NCBI GenBank assembly: GCA_937944855.1
Contig: CALFAY010000029.1
Location: forward strand, 1 to 63,261
Source: an uncultured Planctomycetota bacterium
Lineage (GTDB): Bacteria; Planctomycetota; Planctomycetia; Gemmatales; HRBIN36
Direction of reading: 5' to 3'
Length of the DNA: 63,261 nucleotides
Part shown: piece by piece, positions 43,877 to 53,671 of the stretch
How positions within the stretch are numbered: position 1 is the stretch's first letter
How the letters are laid out: every line of letters begins with the position of its first letter
Notes under the pieces: model-generated
Databases searched by the model: none
Seen by the model: the letters and a program-made list of their open reading frames with translations, nothing else
Told to the model about the DNA's origin: nothing
Made by a program: the position numbers and the translations under genes

Positions 43877-45118
43877 ATGTACTTGACACGCACCATCCGA
43901 ATCGCTGTGCGGGCGTTGTCGCGGAACAAACTCCGCGGCGGACTGACGGTCCTCGGCGTGGTCATCGGCATCGCCGCCGTCACCACGATGGTGTCCATCG
44001 GCCAGAGCGCCGGCAATCTGGTGCAAAGCCAACTGGAAGGTCTGGGAACCAACGTGCTCGTGGTTTTTCCGGGCAGTTCCCGCAGCGGCGGGGCGCGGCA
44101 GGCCCTGGTCACGACGCTGACGGCCGAGGACGCCGAGGCCATCATGGAAGAATGTCCCTCCATCCTGGCCACGTCTCCCCTGGTGGTGACGGCCGGACAA
44201 GTGATCTACGGCAATAACAACTGGAAGCCGCGAGACTTGTTCGGCGTCGGCTCCGAGTATCTGACGGTGCGGAACTGGCCGGTCCGTCACGGCGGTTTCT
44301 TCACGGAACGAGACATCACTGCCGCGGCTAAGGTGTGCGTCATCGGGCAGACCATCGTCGCCAAGCTGTTTCAGACCAGCAACCCCATCGGTGAAACCAT
44401 CCGGATCAAGAACACGCCATTCCGAGTCATCGGCGTCTTGGAAAAGAAAGGTGCCACTCTGGTCGGCGACGATCAGGACAACATCATCCTCCTGCCCTAC
44501 ACGACGGTGCAAAAGCGGCTGCAAGGATCCACGTTCCGCAACGTGAACGCCATCATCGCCTCGGCCCGGAGCATGAAACAGATGGACGAGGCCGCCGAAC
44601 AGATCAGGCAACTGCTTGCTGAACGGCACCGTATCGGACCCGACGAGCCGCTCGACTTCGAGGTCATCAGCACCGCCGAGATCGCTACGACTTTCGGCAT
44701 CGTCACAGGAACGATCACGCTGCTGCTGGCTGCCATAGCGGGCATTTCGCTGATCGTGGGGGGGGTCGGCATCATGAACATCATGCTCGTGTCGGTGACG
44801 GAGCGTACGCGGGAGATCGGCATCCGCATGGCCGCCGGAGCACGGGCCCGGGACATCTTGCAGCAATTCTTGATGGAATCGGTGCTGCTGTCCCTGGCCG
44901 GAGGCGTGATCGGCGTCATCCTCGGCTTGGCCGCCTCGGTCGGCATCACGCTGTTGATCAACAACATCTCCAGCGATGCGGAGTGGCCGATTGCCATTTC
45001 CGTGCCAACGGCCCTGATCGCTCTGGTGTTCGCGGCGGCGGTGGGGGTGTTCTTCGGCTACTATCCTGCTCGACGAGCTTCTCAACTCGATCCGATCGAA
45101 GCCCTGCGCTACGAGTGA
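43877..45118 (+). CDS. MacB-like ABC permease (FtsX/PCD type), no ATPase
   Basis: A 413-residue FtsX-like permease with the MacB periplasmic-core region. The first membrane helix near the N-terminus (about 22-42) is followed by a large periplasmic domain and three C-terminal helices. Seen: RNKLRGGLTVLGVVIGIAAV at the start, IVGGVGIMNIMLVSVTERTR and the ending ARRASQLDPIEALRYE, both FtsX/MacB signatures. The protein lacks the ATPase that E. coli MacB carries, so an ABC ATPase must come from elsewhere. A GGGAG site precedes the ATG. Confidence 0.92.
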   Translation: MYLTRTIRIAVRALSRNKLRGGLTVLGVVIGIAAVTTMVSIGQSAGNLVQSQLEGLGTNVLVVFPGSSRSGGARQALVTTLTAEDAEAIMEECPSILATSPLVVTAGQVIYGNNNWKPRDLFGVGSEYLTVRNWPVRHGGFFTERDITAAAKVCVIGQTIVAKLFQTSNPIGETIRIKNTPFRVIGVLEKKGATLVGDDQDNIILLPYTTVQKRLQGSTFRNVNAIIASARSMKQMDEAAEQIRQLLAERHRIGPDEPLDFEVISTAEIATTFGIVTGTITLLLAAIAGISLIVGGVGIMNIMLVSVTERTREIGIRMAAGARARDILQQFLMESVLLSLAGGVIGVILGLAASVGITLLINNISSDAEWPIAISVPTALIALVFAAAVGVFFGYYPARRASQLDPIEALRYE

Positions 45119-45132
45119 CATCCTTATGTCAC
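45115..45132. terminator. Stem-loop between convergent genes
   Basis: GTGACAT (45115-45121) pairs perfectly with ATGTCAC (45126-45132) around a CCTT loop. It overlaps the stop of the MacB-like gene and ends just before the convergent DUF457 gene. No T-run follows on either side; it may act on both transcripts. Confidence 0.4.
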
Positions 45133-45133
45133 A

Positions 45134-45892
45134 CTAGGAGGTTTCCGTCGAACCGGAGTGAGGCTCCGTGGGCGAAGGCAGGACCGGGATGGGGCGGCGT
45201 TCAGGAACGCTGGTCTTGCCGCGCAGCACGTCCACGACCCGTTGCCCCGTCATCCGGGCATGGTCAATGACGTCCGGCTCATGCTGAACCACTGCGAAGC
45301 CGAGGGTGAACAAGAGCAGCCAGGTGAAGATGCTTGCCGCCCAATTTGCGGAATACAGTTTCACAGCGCTTCCGGCGGAGCTTTTGAGCCGCAGTCCCGA
45401 GAGATCAACGCTGGAAATTTCGTCCAGCACCAGATGCGACAAGTAGCCGAGAAAGACGCCGGCGGCCATCAGCAGGCGGCCGTCCACTTCGGGGCAATCG
45501 TGAGCCAGGAAAGCCAGCAGAGCAGCGATGCAGGCCGCAGGAAGGCTGTGGAACATTCCCCGATGGATGGTGATCCTCTTGAACAGGGCCGACAGGCCGA
45601 AGCGAATGACGATGTAAAGCAACGCAGCCAGAGCGATGCCACCTTCGGGCGACTCGGCGAGCCGTTCCAGGCGGTGCAGTTCGAGCATGGGCACAACGGC
45701 CGCCGCCAGGCCGAACAGCTCCTTGACCGGCTTGCCGCTGTCGCTGTCGAGGTCGGGCAACATGCCGGCGATGGCGCACAGCCCGCCGGCCAACACGCTG
45801 TGGGACCACTCGAAGCCGGCCGTCATAAGCGCGGCGGTGTAGCCCGTGCCGAGCACGGCGGAAACGGCGACGTGTTGATGAAACGCGGCCAT
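45134..45892 (-). CDS. Membrane-bound metal-dependent hydrolase family (DUF457/YdjM-like)
   Basis: A 252-residue membrane protein of the DUF457 family. Conserved elements are the N-terminal His (MAAFHQHVAVSAVLG), GMLPDLDSDSGKP, the HRGMFHSLPA motif and the later GYLSHLVLDEISS, giving a set of His/Asp residues seen in membrane metal-dependent hydrolases. Hydrophobic helices alternate throughout. The C-terminal 40 residues are a polar tail. Substrate unknown; similar YdjM-type proteins are often linked to stress genes. Confidence 0.85.
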   Translation of the reverse strand: MAAFHQHVAVSAVLGTGYTAALMTAGFEWSHSVLAGGLCAIAGMLPDLDSDSGKPVKELFGLAAAVVPMLELHRLERLAESPEGGIALAALLYIVIRFGLSALFKRITIHRGMFHSLPAACIAALLAFLAHDCPEVDGRLLMAAGVFLGYLSHLVLDEISSVDLSGLRLKSSAGSAVKLYSANWAASIFTWLLLFTLGFAVVQHEPDVIDHARMTGQRVVDVLRGKTSVPERRPIPVLPSPTEPHSGSTETS

Positions 45893-46120
45893 GCGGACTC
45901 CTTTCCCCGGGCCTTCGACCGGACCCAGCGACCATAGCGAAAGCGGCCGAATCGAACAAGGCGAACTCCCGGCTCGCCGTGTCGCATTCGGCTTCCGTGG
46001 GATCGTTGAAGCGGGTCCCGGCCGTTGACCCTGCTCGTTGCGTGACTTAGAGTGAAATCAACTGCCCGGCGCCTTTCCGCGCAATCGTTGTGTTTTCCCT
46101 GGGCCTACAGGAGTCGCCTC

Positions 46121-47296
46121 GTGGTGCGCTGTTGGATTGCGGTCACTGCCGGTGTGCTGGTCGCCATGCTCTTGGCCGGATGCGGATCGTCCGCCACGAC
46201 TTCTTCCTCCTCCGCACCTGACACCTCGCCGAGCACCCGACCCACGACTTCGGTTTTGACCCAGGGCGGACTGACGGTGGTGGGCGGTGATGGCGACCTC
46301 GGCGACGCCGACTACGGAGATGTGAAGACTACGGCGTTCACGGTGCGCAATGACACCCCTACGTCACTTACCCTGCACGCGGCCGACAAGAGCTGCGACT
46401 GCGCCGGGGTTGAAATCCAACCCAGCAAGGTGGCTCCCGGCCAGACGGCGTCCGTCAGCATTCGCTGGGAACCCAAGCTGAGTCAGTATCAGACAGATTA
46501 CATCCGACTGCGGACGACGATTCAGGCCGTCGAAGCTCCGCGCCTCAGCCTTCCCCTGGAAGCACGGGGCCGGATCAAGCCGACGCTGCTGTTAAACCTT
46601 CCCAAAGGCTTCCTCGACTTCGGCAAGCTGCTGTTGGCCGACGTTCGCACCGGCCGCAAGGAACTGGCCGTCGAGGTGTTCACGCAAAAGCCGGACAAGA
46701 AAGATTTCCGTCTGGAAGTCAAATCGCTCAGTCCTGGCTTGGTAGTCGGGATGCCGGAACCGTTGACAACAGATCGCTTGCTGGCCCACCAGGCGGTGGC
46801 CGGGTATCGCTTCGCGGTTCGTCCGACCGAAGCGCTCCCGGCCGGGGCCTTCCGCGAAACGGTGCGCCTGACCAGCGATCTGTACCCGGGCCGGGATCTC
46901 GATTTGACCGTAGAAGGTGTGCTGGAACATGGTCTGGTCAGTCTGTCGCGGGATCGGATCGACCTGCCCGCCAAGATTCCGCTGGATCGCGGCTACATCT
47001 GCCCGCCGCTGGAAGTGGAACTGCGCGGGGAGTCGGGGCGATCCTTGAAAGTGGCCAAGGTCGAGCCGCCGTTTCTGGTCGCTTCCCTCGAGCCGCTGCC
47101 GGGTAGGGAAACCGTCTGGCGGCTCCAGGTCCGAATCCCCGCCGGTGAGGGAGAATTGCGGAAGACCCTTTCGGCCGAGCAACTCAGCGAATACATCAGC
47201 TACGGGTTCAACAGCGGTGCCATCGTTCTGGAAAGCGATCATCCTCGGGTTCCCGTGATTCGCATTCCTGTCAGTCCCGGCCAGTTCCAGCGATAG
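46121..47296 (+). CDS. DUF1573-type lipoprotein
   Basis: A 391-residue exported lipoprotein. Signal sequence ends at lipobox LLAGC with Cys21, then a Ser/Thr/Pro-rich linker. A DUF1573-like domain follows, with FTVRNDTPTSLTLHAADKSC and a CDC motif, typical of planctomycete DUF1573 proteins, and a larger beta-rich second part with similar sandwich repeats. The GTG at 46121 is chosen because AGGAG lies seven bases upstream, and because it gives a compact lipoprotein signal peptide. The function is unknown. Confidence 0.82.
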   Translation: MVRCWIAVTAGVLVAMLLAGCGSSATTSSSSAPDTSPSTRPTTSVLTQGGLTVVGGDGDLGDADYGDVKTTAFTVRNDTPTSLTLHAADKSCDCAGVEIQPSKVAPGQTASVSIRWEPKLSQYQTDYIRLRTTIQAVEAPRLSLPLEARGRIKPTLLLNLPKGFLDFGKLLLADVRTGRKELAVEVFTQKPDKKDFRLEVKSLSPGLVVGMPEPLTTDRLLAHQAVAGYRFAVRPTEALPAGAFRETVRLTSDLYPGRDLDLTVEGVLEHGLVSLSRDRIDLPAKIPLDRGYICPPLEVELRGESGRSLKVAKVEPPFLVASLEPLPGRETVWRLQVRIPAGEGELRKTLSAEQLSEYISYGFNSGAIVLESDHPRVPVIRIPVSPGQFQR

Positions 47297-47374
47297 CCGC
47301 CGTCGGGCGCGGCCCTAGACTAGTCCAAACAACGGGACAGTGCCTTTGTGCCTGCCGAGGAGGCCTTCGGGACG

Positions 47375-49405
47375 ATGACTGCATTCCTGAGACCGACGGG
47401 CGAAACTCCCAGCGGCGGACCGCGCCTGGCCGATCCGTTCATGGACCGCTGTCACCGCGCGCGGTTCGTCTTCAGCAATGTTCAGCCACAACTGGACGGC
47501 GGCCGCTTCCCGGTCAAACGGATTCTCGGCGATATTCTCAAGGTCCGAGCCGACATATTCCGCGACGGTCATCAGCTTGTCACAGCGATCCTGAAGTACC
47601 GTCGTCCCGGGGATTCGTCGTGGCGGGAGACGCCGATGACATGCGTCAACCCCGGTCTGGATCTGTGGGAGGGGGCTTTCGGTCTCGACGATTTAGGATT
47701 GTGGACCTACACGCTGGAAGCGTGGACCGACGTGTTCGGCTCGTGGCAGCGTGATCTGGAGAAGCGGATCGAAGCGGGACAGGACATCGGCAGCGAACTG
47801 CTGGAAGGCATCGCCTGCCTGCTGGCGACGGCCCAGCGGATTCAGGACCGCTGGCCCCAGGACGCACGTTTTTTGGAACATGCTGCGCATCGCATTCGTG
47901 GGGGGAAATCTCAGGAAGAGGCCGCCCGTCACGCCCTGGATCCCGAAGTGGCCCAGGTCATGGCTCGGCATCCCGACCGCAGCCGCGGCAACGTCTGGGA
48001 TCGGGAATTGCATGTTGTGGTGGATCCGCCCAAGGCCCAGTTTGCCGCCTGGTACGAGTTTTTCCCCCGATCGCAGACCCCGACCAAGGACCGCAGCGGC
48101 ACGTTCCACGATGCGATCCGCCGTTTGCCGGAGATCAAGCGGATGGGCTTCGACGTGGTCTATCTGCCGCCGATCCACCCCATCGGAAAAACCCACCGCA
48201 AAGGCAAGAACAACAGCCTGATCGCCGGGCCGAACGATCCCGGCTCGCCATGGGCCATCGGCAGTGCCGAGGGAGGACACACGGCCATCGAGCCGAGCCT
48301 GGGAACCCTTGAAGACTTCGACGCTTTCGTGGCCGCGGCTCGGGAACTGGACATCGACGTGGCTCTGGACTTCGCCGTGCAATGTTCGCCAGATCATCCC
48401 TGGGTGAAGGAGCATCCCGAATGGTTCGCGCATCGGCCTGACGGCACGATCAAGTACGCGGAAAACCCGCCCAAGAAATACCAGGACATCTACCCGCTCG
48501 ATTTCGATACACCAGCCTGGGTCTCGCTCTGGGAAGCGTTGCGGGACGTTCTGTTGTTCTGGATCGGCCACGGCGTCAAGACTTTCCGAGTAGATAACCC
48601 GCACACCAAGCCGATCTACTTCTGGGAGTGGCTGATCTCTGCGATCAAGCGACAGTATCCGGACGTGATCTTTCTTTCCGAAGCATTCACGCGGCCCCGG
48701 GTGATGCAGACACTGGCCAAGGTCGGCTTCACTCAGTCGTACACCTACTTCACCTGGAGAAACACACGCCGCGAGCTGGAGGACTATCTGACCGAGCTGA
48801 CGCAGACCGAGATGGCGGAGTATTTCCGCGGCAATCTCTTCGCCAACACGCCGGACATCCTGCACGCCTATCTACAGACCGGAGGACGACCGGCATTCAA
48901 AATTCGAGCCGTGCTGGCGGCCACGCTTTCGTCGGTGTACGGCATCTACAGCGGCTTCGAACTGTGCGAGAACGTCCCGCTGCGGCCCGGCAGCGAGGAG
49001 TACCTGGACTCGGAGAAGTACGAGATCAAGCCCCGGGACTGGGATGCCCCGGGCAACATCAAAGACTACCTGGCTGTCATCAACCGGACGAGGAAGACCA
49101 ACCCAGCCCTTCACCTGTATCGCAATCTCCGCTTCCACAACTGCGACAACGAACAGATCCTCTGCTACTCCAAGGCGACGCCGGATTTCGAGAACGTCGT
49201 CCTCGTGGTCGTCAACCTCGACCCGCACCACGTCCAGCAAGGCATAGTCCAGCTGAAACTGGATGAACTCGGCCTGGCAGCGGACCAGCACTATCGGGTC
49301 CGCGACCAGTTCACCGGCTCGGTCTGGCACTGGCACGGAGCGTCAAACTGCGTCCGCCTCGACCCGCACTATGAACCGGCCCATTTGCTGATTCTGGAAA
49401 AATAG
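47375..49405 (+). CDS. glgE: Alpha-1,4-glucan:maltose-1-phosphate maltosyltransferase
   Basis: A 676-residue GlgE of glycoside hydrolase family GH13, which adds maltosyl units from maltose-1-phosphate to alpha-1,4-glucan. The N-terminal part is RFVFSNVQPQLDGGRFPVKR-like and beta-rich. The catalytic nucleophile Asp is in FRVDNPHTKP (D407) and the acid/base Glu in FLSEAFTRP (E436). The ATG at 47375 has a GAGGAGG site 11 bases upstream; a GTG at 47348 would add nine residues. No treS, pep2 or glgB lies beside it. Confidence 0.95.
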   Translation: MTAFLRPTGETPSGGPRLADPFMDRCHRARFVFSNVQPQLDGGRFPVKRILGDILKVRADIFRDGHQLVTAILKYRRPGDSSWRETPMTCVNPGLDLWEGAFGLDDLGLWTYTLEAWTDVFGSWQRDLEKRIEAGQDIGSELLEGIACLLATAQRIQDRWPQDARFLEHAAHRIRGGKSQEEAARHALDPEVAQVMARHPDRSRGNVWDRELHVVVDPPKAQFAAWYEFFPRSQTPTKDRSGTFHDAIRRLPEIKRMGFDVVYLPPIHPIGKTHRKGKNNSLIAGPNDPGSPWAIGSAEGGHTAIEPSLGTLEDFDAFVAAARELDIDVALDFAVQCSPDHPWVKEHPEWFAHRPDGTIKYAENPPKKYQDIYPLDFDTPAWVSLWEALRDVLLFWIGHGVKTFRVDNPHTKPIYFWEWLISAIKRQYPDVIFLSEAFTRPRVMQTLAKVGFTQSYTYFTWRNTRRELEDYLTELTQTEMAEYFRGNLFANTPDILHAYLQTGGRPAFKIRAVLAATLSSVYGIYSGFELCENVPLRPGSEEYLDSEKYEIKPRDWDAPGNIKDYLAVINRTRKTNPALHLYRNLRFHNCDNEQILCYSKATPDFENVVLVVVNLDPHHVQQGIVQLKLDELGLAADQHYRVRDQFTGSVWHWHGASNCVRLDPHYEPAHLLILEK

Positions 49406-49754
49406 GAATTCTGCGAAAAAAGTGCCGACCTCCACCCATTTGCCGAGCCGTAGATTTCTCCTTTTTGCTCTCTTCTTAGTTGACAACCTCTAGCCAACTC
49501 GTGATTCTTGTACCCTGACAGGTGGCCTGTGAATAAGGAAGTTCAAAAATCTGAGGAGACCTGAATAGTGTTGTGCAAACAAGGAGAAAAAAACACCGAT
49601 TTCCATCTTAAAATGAGGATTCGGCCATGCCGTGGGCGGAGAGAATGACCTAGAGTTGAGCAGGAACAAAGCAGCCGACGCACCATCCGTTCTTGCCGCT
49701 CCGCGAGTCTCCAAGCCCTCGCATAGGTCGGTTGGAAAGGCAGCCTCTCGTCCC
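49406..49754. other. AT-richer gene-free region
   Basis: About 350 bases, clearly less GC-rich than its surroundings. It should contain the promoter of the response regulator; a TTGACA at 49480-49485 is a possible -35 box, but a matching -10 is weak. A short dyad (ACAGG-TGG-CCTGT) lies near 49518-49530. No gene is supported; the response regulator start is ambiguous and could lie upstream at a GTG near 49632. Confidence 0.45.
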
Positions 49755-50177
49755 ATGAGCCGGATTGTTTTTCATCCCTGCCCGAGCGGATCCGTTGCAT
49801 CTCAGCCGCCAGGCATTCTCGTGGTGGACGATGAGGATTTGCTCTTGTCACTGATGGAAGTCGTTCTGCGGCGCCAGGGGTTCAACGTCTTCACGGCTTC
49901 GTCCGGTCAAGATGCATTGGCGATCTATCAGGCCAATCAGCGATCCATCGACATGGCGTTGCTCGACGTCCGCATGCCGGGCATGGACGGTCCGACGACG
50001 CTGTTAGCCCTCCGCCAGATCAATCCGCAGTTGCGTTGCTGCTTTATGAGCGGCGAGTTGGGCAACGTGAAAATCGACGATCTTCTGGCTCTGGGAGCGG
50101 AACGGGTTTTTCTTAAACCGTTCTCACTTACGCAGGTCGCCGCTGAGTTGTGGAACCTCGTCCACAGCACGCCGTAG
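49755..50177 (+). CDS. Single-domain response regulator
   Basis: A 140-residue CheY-like receiver. Acidic pocket DDED is at 25-28, the phosphorylated Asp is D71 in LLDVRMPGMDG, Ser99 and Lys121 (FLKPFS) complete the site. There is no output domain and no histidine kinase nearby. The Met at 49755 gives a compact protein with a 20-residue extension; an upstream GTG at 49632 is possible. It probably signals by protein-protein contact to an unseen partner. Confidence 0.9.
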   Translation: MSRIVFHPCPSGSVASQPPGILVVDDEDLLLSLMEVVLRRQGFNVFTASSGQDALAIYQANQRSIDMALLDVRMPGMDGPTTLLALRQINPQLRCCFMSGELGNVKIDDLLALGAERVFLKPFSLTQVAAELWNLVHSTP

Positions 50178-50205
50178 AGGCGTCGTGCGCCTCCCCCAGC
50201 TCATA

Positions 50206-51612
50206 TCATCGACCGCTGGGCTCCCGATCGTGGACCGTCAGGCGGAAGGTCTGCACTTCCTCCATTTGTACCGGCAGGTTCTGGCCGAGAATGCTGAGCG
50301 AAATCAGGCCGCGGACGTGGAAACGCTCCTCGACGGCAACGACCCGCCCGCGCTCGCCGTCGAACCAGATCGTCCCGCCGGACGGCTGATGGCGAAAGAC
50401 GGCTTGGTCAATTGGTACGGGCGAAGTCGTAATCGTCCTGGCCGACGGAGCGTGGACCAGTTCGTAGCGGTAATCGACCCGATGGCGCTGTCCCCTGTTC
50501 CCAGTATAGACGTAATGGGTCTTGCCGTTCCAATCGCCTAACGCTCCCCAGGAGTGTGTGGTGTCCCGGGTCCAGCGGTCGCCGGGACGAACGACGCGGT
50601 TGGGCTGGAAAAAAGTGGCTTGATGCAATTCCTTCCAACCGTCGCGGTCAATCAACCCTACCTGGACAAAGCCGATGCCGCCCAGGCTGGCCGTTCGCGG
50701 CGGAGAGAACTCCCCGTCGATGCGGACCACTTCGCGTTGTGGATTCAGCGTCAGCGTGTAGGTTCGACCCACCAGGTCCCGCACCGTGGGTGCCAGGACG
50801 GATCGCGTCACGTCGTCGGCTTCTTCGAGCCGAGCGGCCTCGATTCGCTGGTGGATGGTCGCGCTGTCGTCCGCCTCTTCCTTGGCAACGGTCAGGCGCG
50901 AGACGATGACGTAACGTGCGGAGGTCGTCATCGGCGATTCCAGGCCCGGCATGCGGAACGCGGAGTTCTGACTGACCTGCACCTCTTGCCAGAACACCGA
51001 CTGCGGCGGCAAGGACCAGACCAGTCCCGGTTTGTTTTGCCGAGGTGGATCGACAACGGACGGGGGAACCGCTGAGGTCTCCGGCACTTTTGCCAGCCGT
51101 CCTGCGGAGTCGTCCTCTTTTGCCTCCGGGTTCTCTTTCGGCAGTGCGGCAAGGCGGCCCTGCGACTGCGACGGAGCGGCTTCGAGCAGACTTGCCGGAA
51201 GCGGTGTCACCGATGCCGGATCGGATTCCCCGTCGTCGATCCGATCCAAGATCTGCGGAGCAGCTTTCGCCTCATCACGGCCTTTTGGCATGTCGGAAAT
51301 GTTCCTGGCTCGTTCTGTCGGCGGCATGGTGTCGGGAGGCAGGACCACGGCCAGCCCATCCGGCGGAGTGACTTCATCCACGGAGCCTGGATCGAACAGC
51401 CCAAAGAGTGTAACGCCGGCCAAGGCACCGACGACTAGCAGCAGGAGAACAGAAGCGATGACAGGCCGCCGCCAGCATCGAGCGGCTACCTGCTCATCCG
51501 CAATCGGGATTGGCGACCGTCGGCCGCAGCCGGGGCAACGGGCTTTTCTGCCGGGAATTGCCTCGGGGACCTGGAGTGTTCGGCCGCAAATACAGGTGAA
51601 CACGATGGTCAT
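50206..51612 (-). CDS. Zinc-ribbon membrane-anchored protein with unknown C-terminal domain
   Basis: A 468-residue protein. The N-terminus carries a zinc-ribbon-like pair: FTCICG and ARCPGCGRR. A single membrane helix follows (about 53-72, VIASVLLLLVVGALAGVTLF), then a long low-complexity linker, and from about residue 215 a beta-rich periplasmic domain of the type seen in DUF6263-like planctomycete proteins. It sits near but on the opposite strand to the response regulator (tail to tail, 28 bases). Function unknown. Confidence 0.78.
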   Translation of the reverse strand: MTIVFTCICGRTLQVPEAIPGRKARCPGCGRRSPIPIADEQVAARCWRRPVIASVLLLLVVGALAGVTLFGLFDPGSVDEVTPPDGLAVVLPPDTMPPTERARNISDMPKGRDEAKAAPQILDRIDDGESDPASVTPLPASLLEAAPSQSQGRLAALPKENPEAKEDDSAGRLAKVPETSAVPPSVVDPPRQNKPGLVWSLPPQSVFWQEVQVSQNSAFRMPGLESPMTTSARYVIVSRLTVAKEEADDSATIHQRIEAARLEEADDVTRSVLAPTVRDLVGRTYTLTLNPQREVVRIDGEFSPPRTASLGGIGFVQVGLIDRDGWKELHQATFFQPNRVVRPGDRWTRDTTHSWGALGDWNGKTHYVYTGNRGQRHRVDYRYELVHAPSARTITTSPVPIDQAVFRHQPSGGTIWFDGERGRVVAVEERFHVRGLISLSILGQNLPVQMEEVQTFRLTVHDREPSGR

Positions 51613-51710
51613 GCCGAAGCCTCATCCCGACCTATGTTGCGAGGAAATGGCCATAGCTCCGATTATCCGGAGTGAGAGGAGCCTGAGCAAGCAAACGGTT
51701 CGAGCGGGAA

Positions 51711-52664
51711 TCACCCCGACTGCGACTTGGAGGGTTTGCCGTTCCGCGCCTCAGGGTTGTGTCTTCGCTTCGAGCGCGTGGAGATTCGCGCTCGCCCTGT
51801 TGCAGGCGGCGGCGTGGGCGGGGCGCTGACTGTCGGTTCCGGCGAGCCTGCCAGCGGATCGCCTACCCTGGCTCGATCCAGTCGTTCCTTGGCTTTGGCT
51901 GCGTAGGTCGGAGAGATTTCAAACCCCAGACATGCCCGCCCCAGTTTTTTGGCGACCACCAAGGTGGTACCGCTGCCGGCGAACGGATCGACCACGAGGT
52001 CGCCGGGATTGCTGCTGCACCGGATGATGCGACCAAGCAGCTGCTCCGGCATCTGGCAGCCGTGGAAGCCGACACGCTCCCGGAACGTGCCATTGACCCG
52101 GGGAAAGTACCAAACGTCCTCGGTGGGCTGAAAACCCTGGGGAAGGTCTTGAGGCCGCAGGATCCAGGTATCGTCCGGCAATTTGCCCTGGGGGTTCTGA
52201 CGGGCGTCGTGATATACGGTCTGCCGGGCCGACGGCACCCGAATGGCATCGGCATTGAAGGTGAACCGCCGGGCGTCGCAGACGAAGTGAAACAAATGAG
52301 CGTGTGAGCGATTGAACTTCCTGGTGCAGTTCACGCCGAATGTGTAGTACCAGATTACCCAACTCCGGCAAATGAAGCCCAGTTCCCGCTGGGCCATCAG
52401 CTTCAATTCCGCTGCGTACTCGTCGCCGATGGCGAGCCAGAACGTGCCGGTCGGTTTGAGGACGCGCTTCACCGCCGACATCCAGGAACGGGTCCAATCG
52501 AGGTAGGCGTTGTAGCCTTTGCGGTCTTCATACAGGTCGTATTGGTAGCCGATGTTGAACGGTGGGTCGGCAAAGACCAGGTCAACGCTAGCGGCATCGA
52601 GGGCCTGAAGCTCCGCCACGCAATCGCCGACCCGGATTTCGCAAGGCCTCCACGCTGCGGCCAT
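51711..52664 (-). CDS. Orphan DNA methyltransferase (N6-adenine/N4-cytosine, beta class)
   Basis: A 317-residue site-specific DNA methyltransferase. The catalytic DPPF is near residue 32 ([14 protein letters not shown]) and the SAM-binding DPFAGSGTT comes later, the order of beta-class enzymes. A conserved [12 protein letters not shown] block is close to the latter. The C-terminal 60 residues are basic. No restriction gene is nearby, so it is likely an orphan regulatory methyltransferase. The start at 52664 is 76 bases from divergent purC. Confidence 0.88.
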   Translation of the reverse strand: MAAAWRPCEIRVGDCVAELQALDAASVDLVFADPPFNIGYQYDLYEDRKGYNAYLDWTRSWMSAVKRVLKPTGTFWLAIGDEYAAELKLMAQRELGFICRSWVIWYYTFGVNCTRKFNRSHAHLFHFVCDARRFTFNADAIRVPSARQTVYHDARQNPQGKLPDDTWILRPQDLPQGFQPTEDVWYFPRVNGTFRERVGFHGCQMPEQLLGRIIRCSSNPGDLVVDPFAGSGTTLVVAKKLGRACLGFEISPTYAAKAKERLDRARVGDPLAGSPEPTVSAPPTPPPATGRARISTRSKRRHNPEARNGKPSKSQSG

Positions 52665-52740
52665 GACCCGCTATCGTCCTCCGAATCCAATACGAACCCA
52701 ATATAGTGTTATCATCCTGATGGCTTGGCAAGGGCGACGC

Positions 52741-53631
52741 ATGACTCCACCAGCGACATTGGAAAGCCGCATCCCCGGCGTGCCGCTGCGGCGGGGCAAG
52801 GTGCGGGACATCTACGACCTCGGCGACCGGCTCGTGCTGGTGGCCACGGACCGCATCAGCGCCTTCGACTGGGTCTTGCCGACTGGGATCCCGGACAAAG
52901 GCCGGGTCCTGACGCAGCTCACCGTTTTCTGGCTGGAGTACCTCAAAGTGCCCAATCACCTCCTGGCGACAGAACCGGAGGCGATGGGGCCTCCGTTTTC
53001 CGACCACGCCGACCAGCTGCGCGGGCGGGCCATGCTGGTCCGCAAAACCGAAGTGGTGCCGATCGAATGCGTTGCCCGGGGTTATTTGGCGGGATCGGGG
53101 TGGAAGGAATACCGTGGCTCGGGAAGCGTCTGCGGGGTTGCCTTGCCTCCTGGTCTGCGCGAAAGCGAGCAGCTGCCCGAGCCGATCTTCACCCCGGCAA
53201 CCAAGGAGCAAACCGGCCACGATCTGAACATCTCCTTCGCCCAGATGGTTATGCGGGTCGGACGCGAAACGGCCGAGGCGTTGCGGGAGCAGACGCTGGA
53301 CATCTATCGGCGTGCCGCGGCCCATGCCAGGCAGCGGGGCATTCTCATCGCCGACACGAAGCTGGAGTTCGGCCGTTTGCCCGATGGTCAGATCATTGTC
53401 ATTGACGAGGTGCTGACACCGGACAGTTCCCGCTTCTGGCCGGCAGACCAGTACCGCGTCGGCAGCAGTCCGCCTTCGTTCGACAAGCAATTCGTGCGCG
53501 ACTGGCTGGAACAGAGCGGTTGGGACAAGAACAGCTCTCCCCCTCCCCTGCCGGAGGAGATCGTGCGGAAAACCAGGGAAAAATACCTGGAAGCCTATGA
53601 GCGGCTGACCGGCAAACGGTTACCGGACTGA
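52741..53631 (+). CDS. purC: SAICAR synthase
   Basis: A 296-residue phosphoribosylaminoimidazole-succinocarboxamide synthase of purine synthesis, ligating aspartate to CAIR. Motifs: RRGKVRDIYDLGDRLVLVAT at the start, DRISAFDWVLPTGIPDKG, VVPIECVARGYLAGSGW, and LIADTKLEFGR near the end, with IDEVLTPDSSRFWP. The ATG at 52741 is chosen over an upstream in-frame start that lies in the divergent promoter region; a -10-like TATAGT is at 52702-52707. Confidence 0.96.
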   Translation: MTPPATLESRIPGVPLRRGKVRDIYDLGDRLVLVATDRISAFDWVLPTGIPDKGRVLTQLTVFWLEYLKVPNHLLATEPEAMGPPFSDHADQLRGRAMLVRKTEVVPIECVARGYLAGSGWKEYRGSGSVCGVALPPGLRESEQLPEPIFTPATKEQTGHDLNISFAQMVMRVGRETAEALREQTLDIYRRAAAHARQRGILIADTKLEFGRLPDGQIIVIDEVLTPDSSRFWPADQYRVGSSPPSFDKQFVRDWLEQSGWDKNSSPPPLPEEIVRKTREKYLEAYERLTGKRLPD

Positions 53632-53671
53632 TGCGAGACGTCCTTGGCTCGCAAGGCTCGGAGACGACGAC

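Noticed and set aside
52702..52707. TATAGT as the purC promoter -10
   Set aside because: No matching -35 at the right spacing; noted only in the purC entry.
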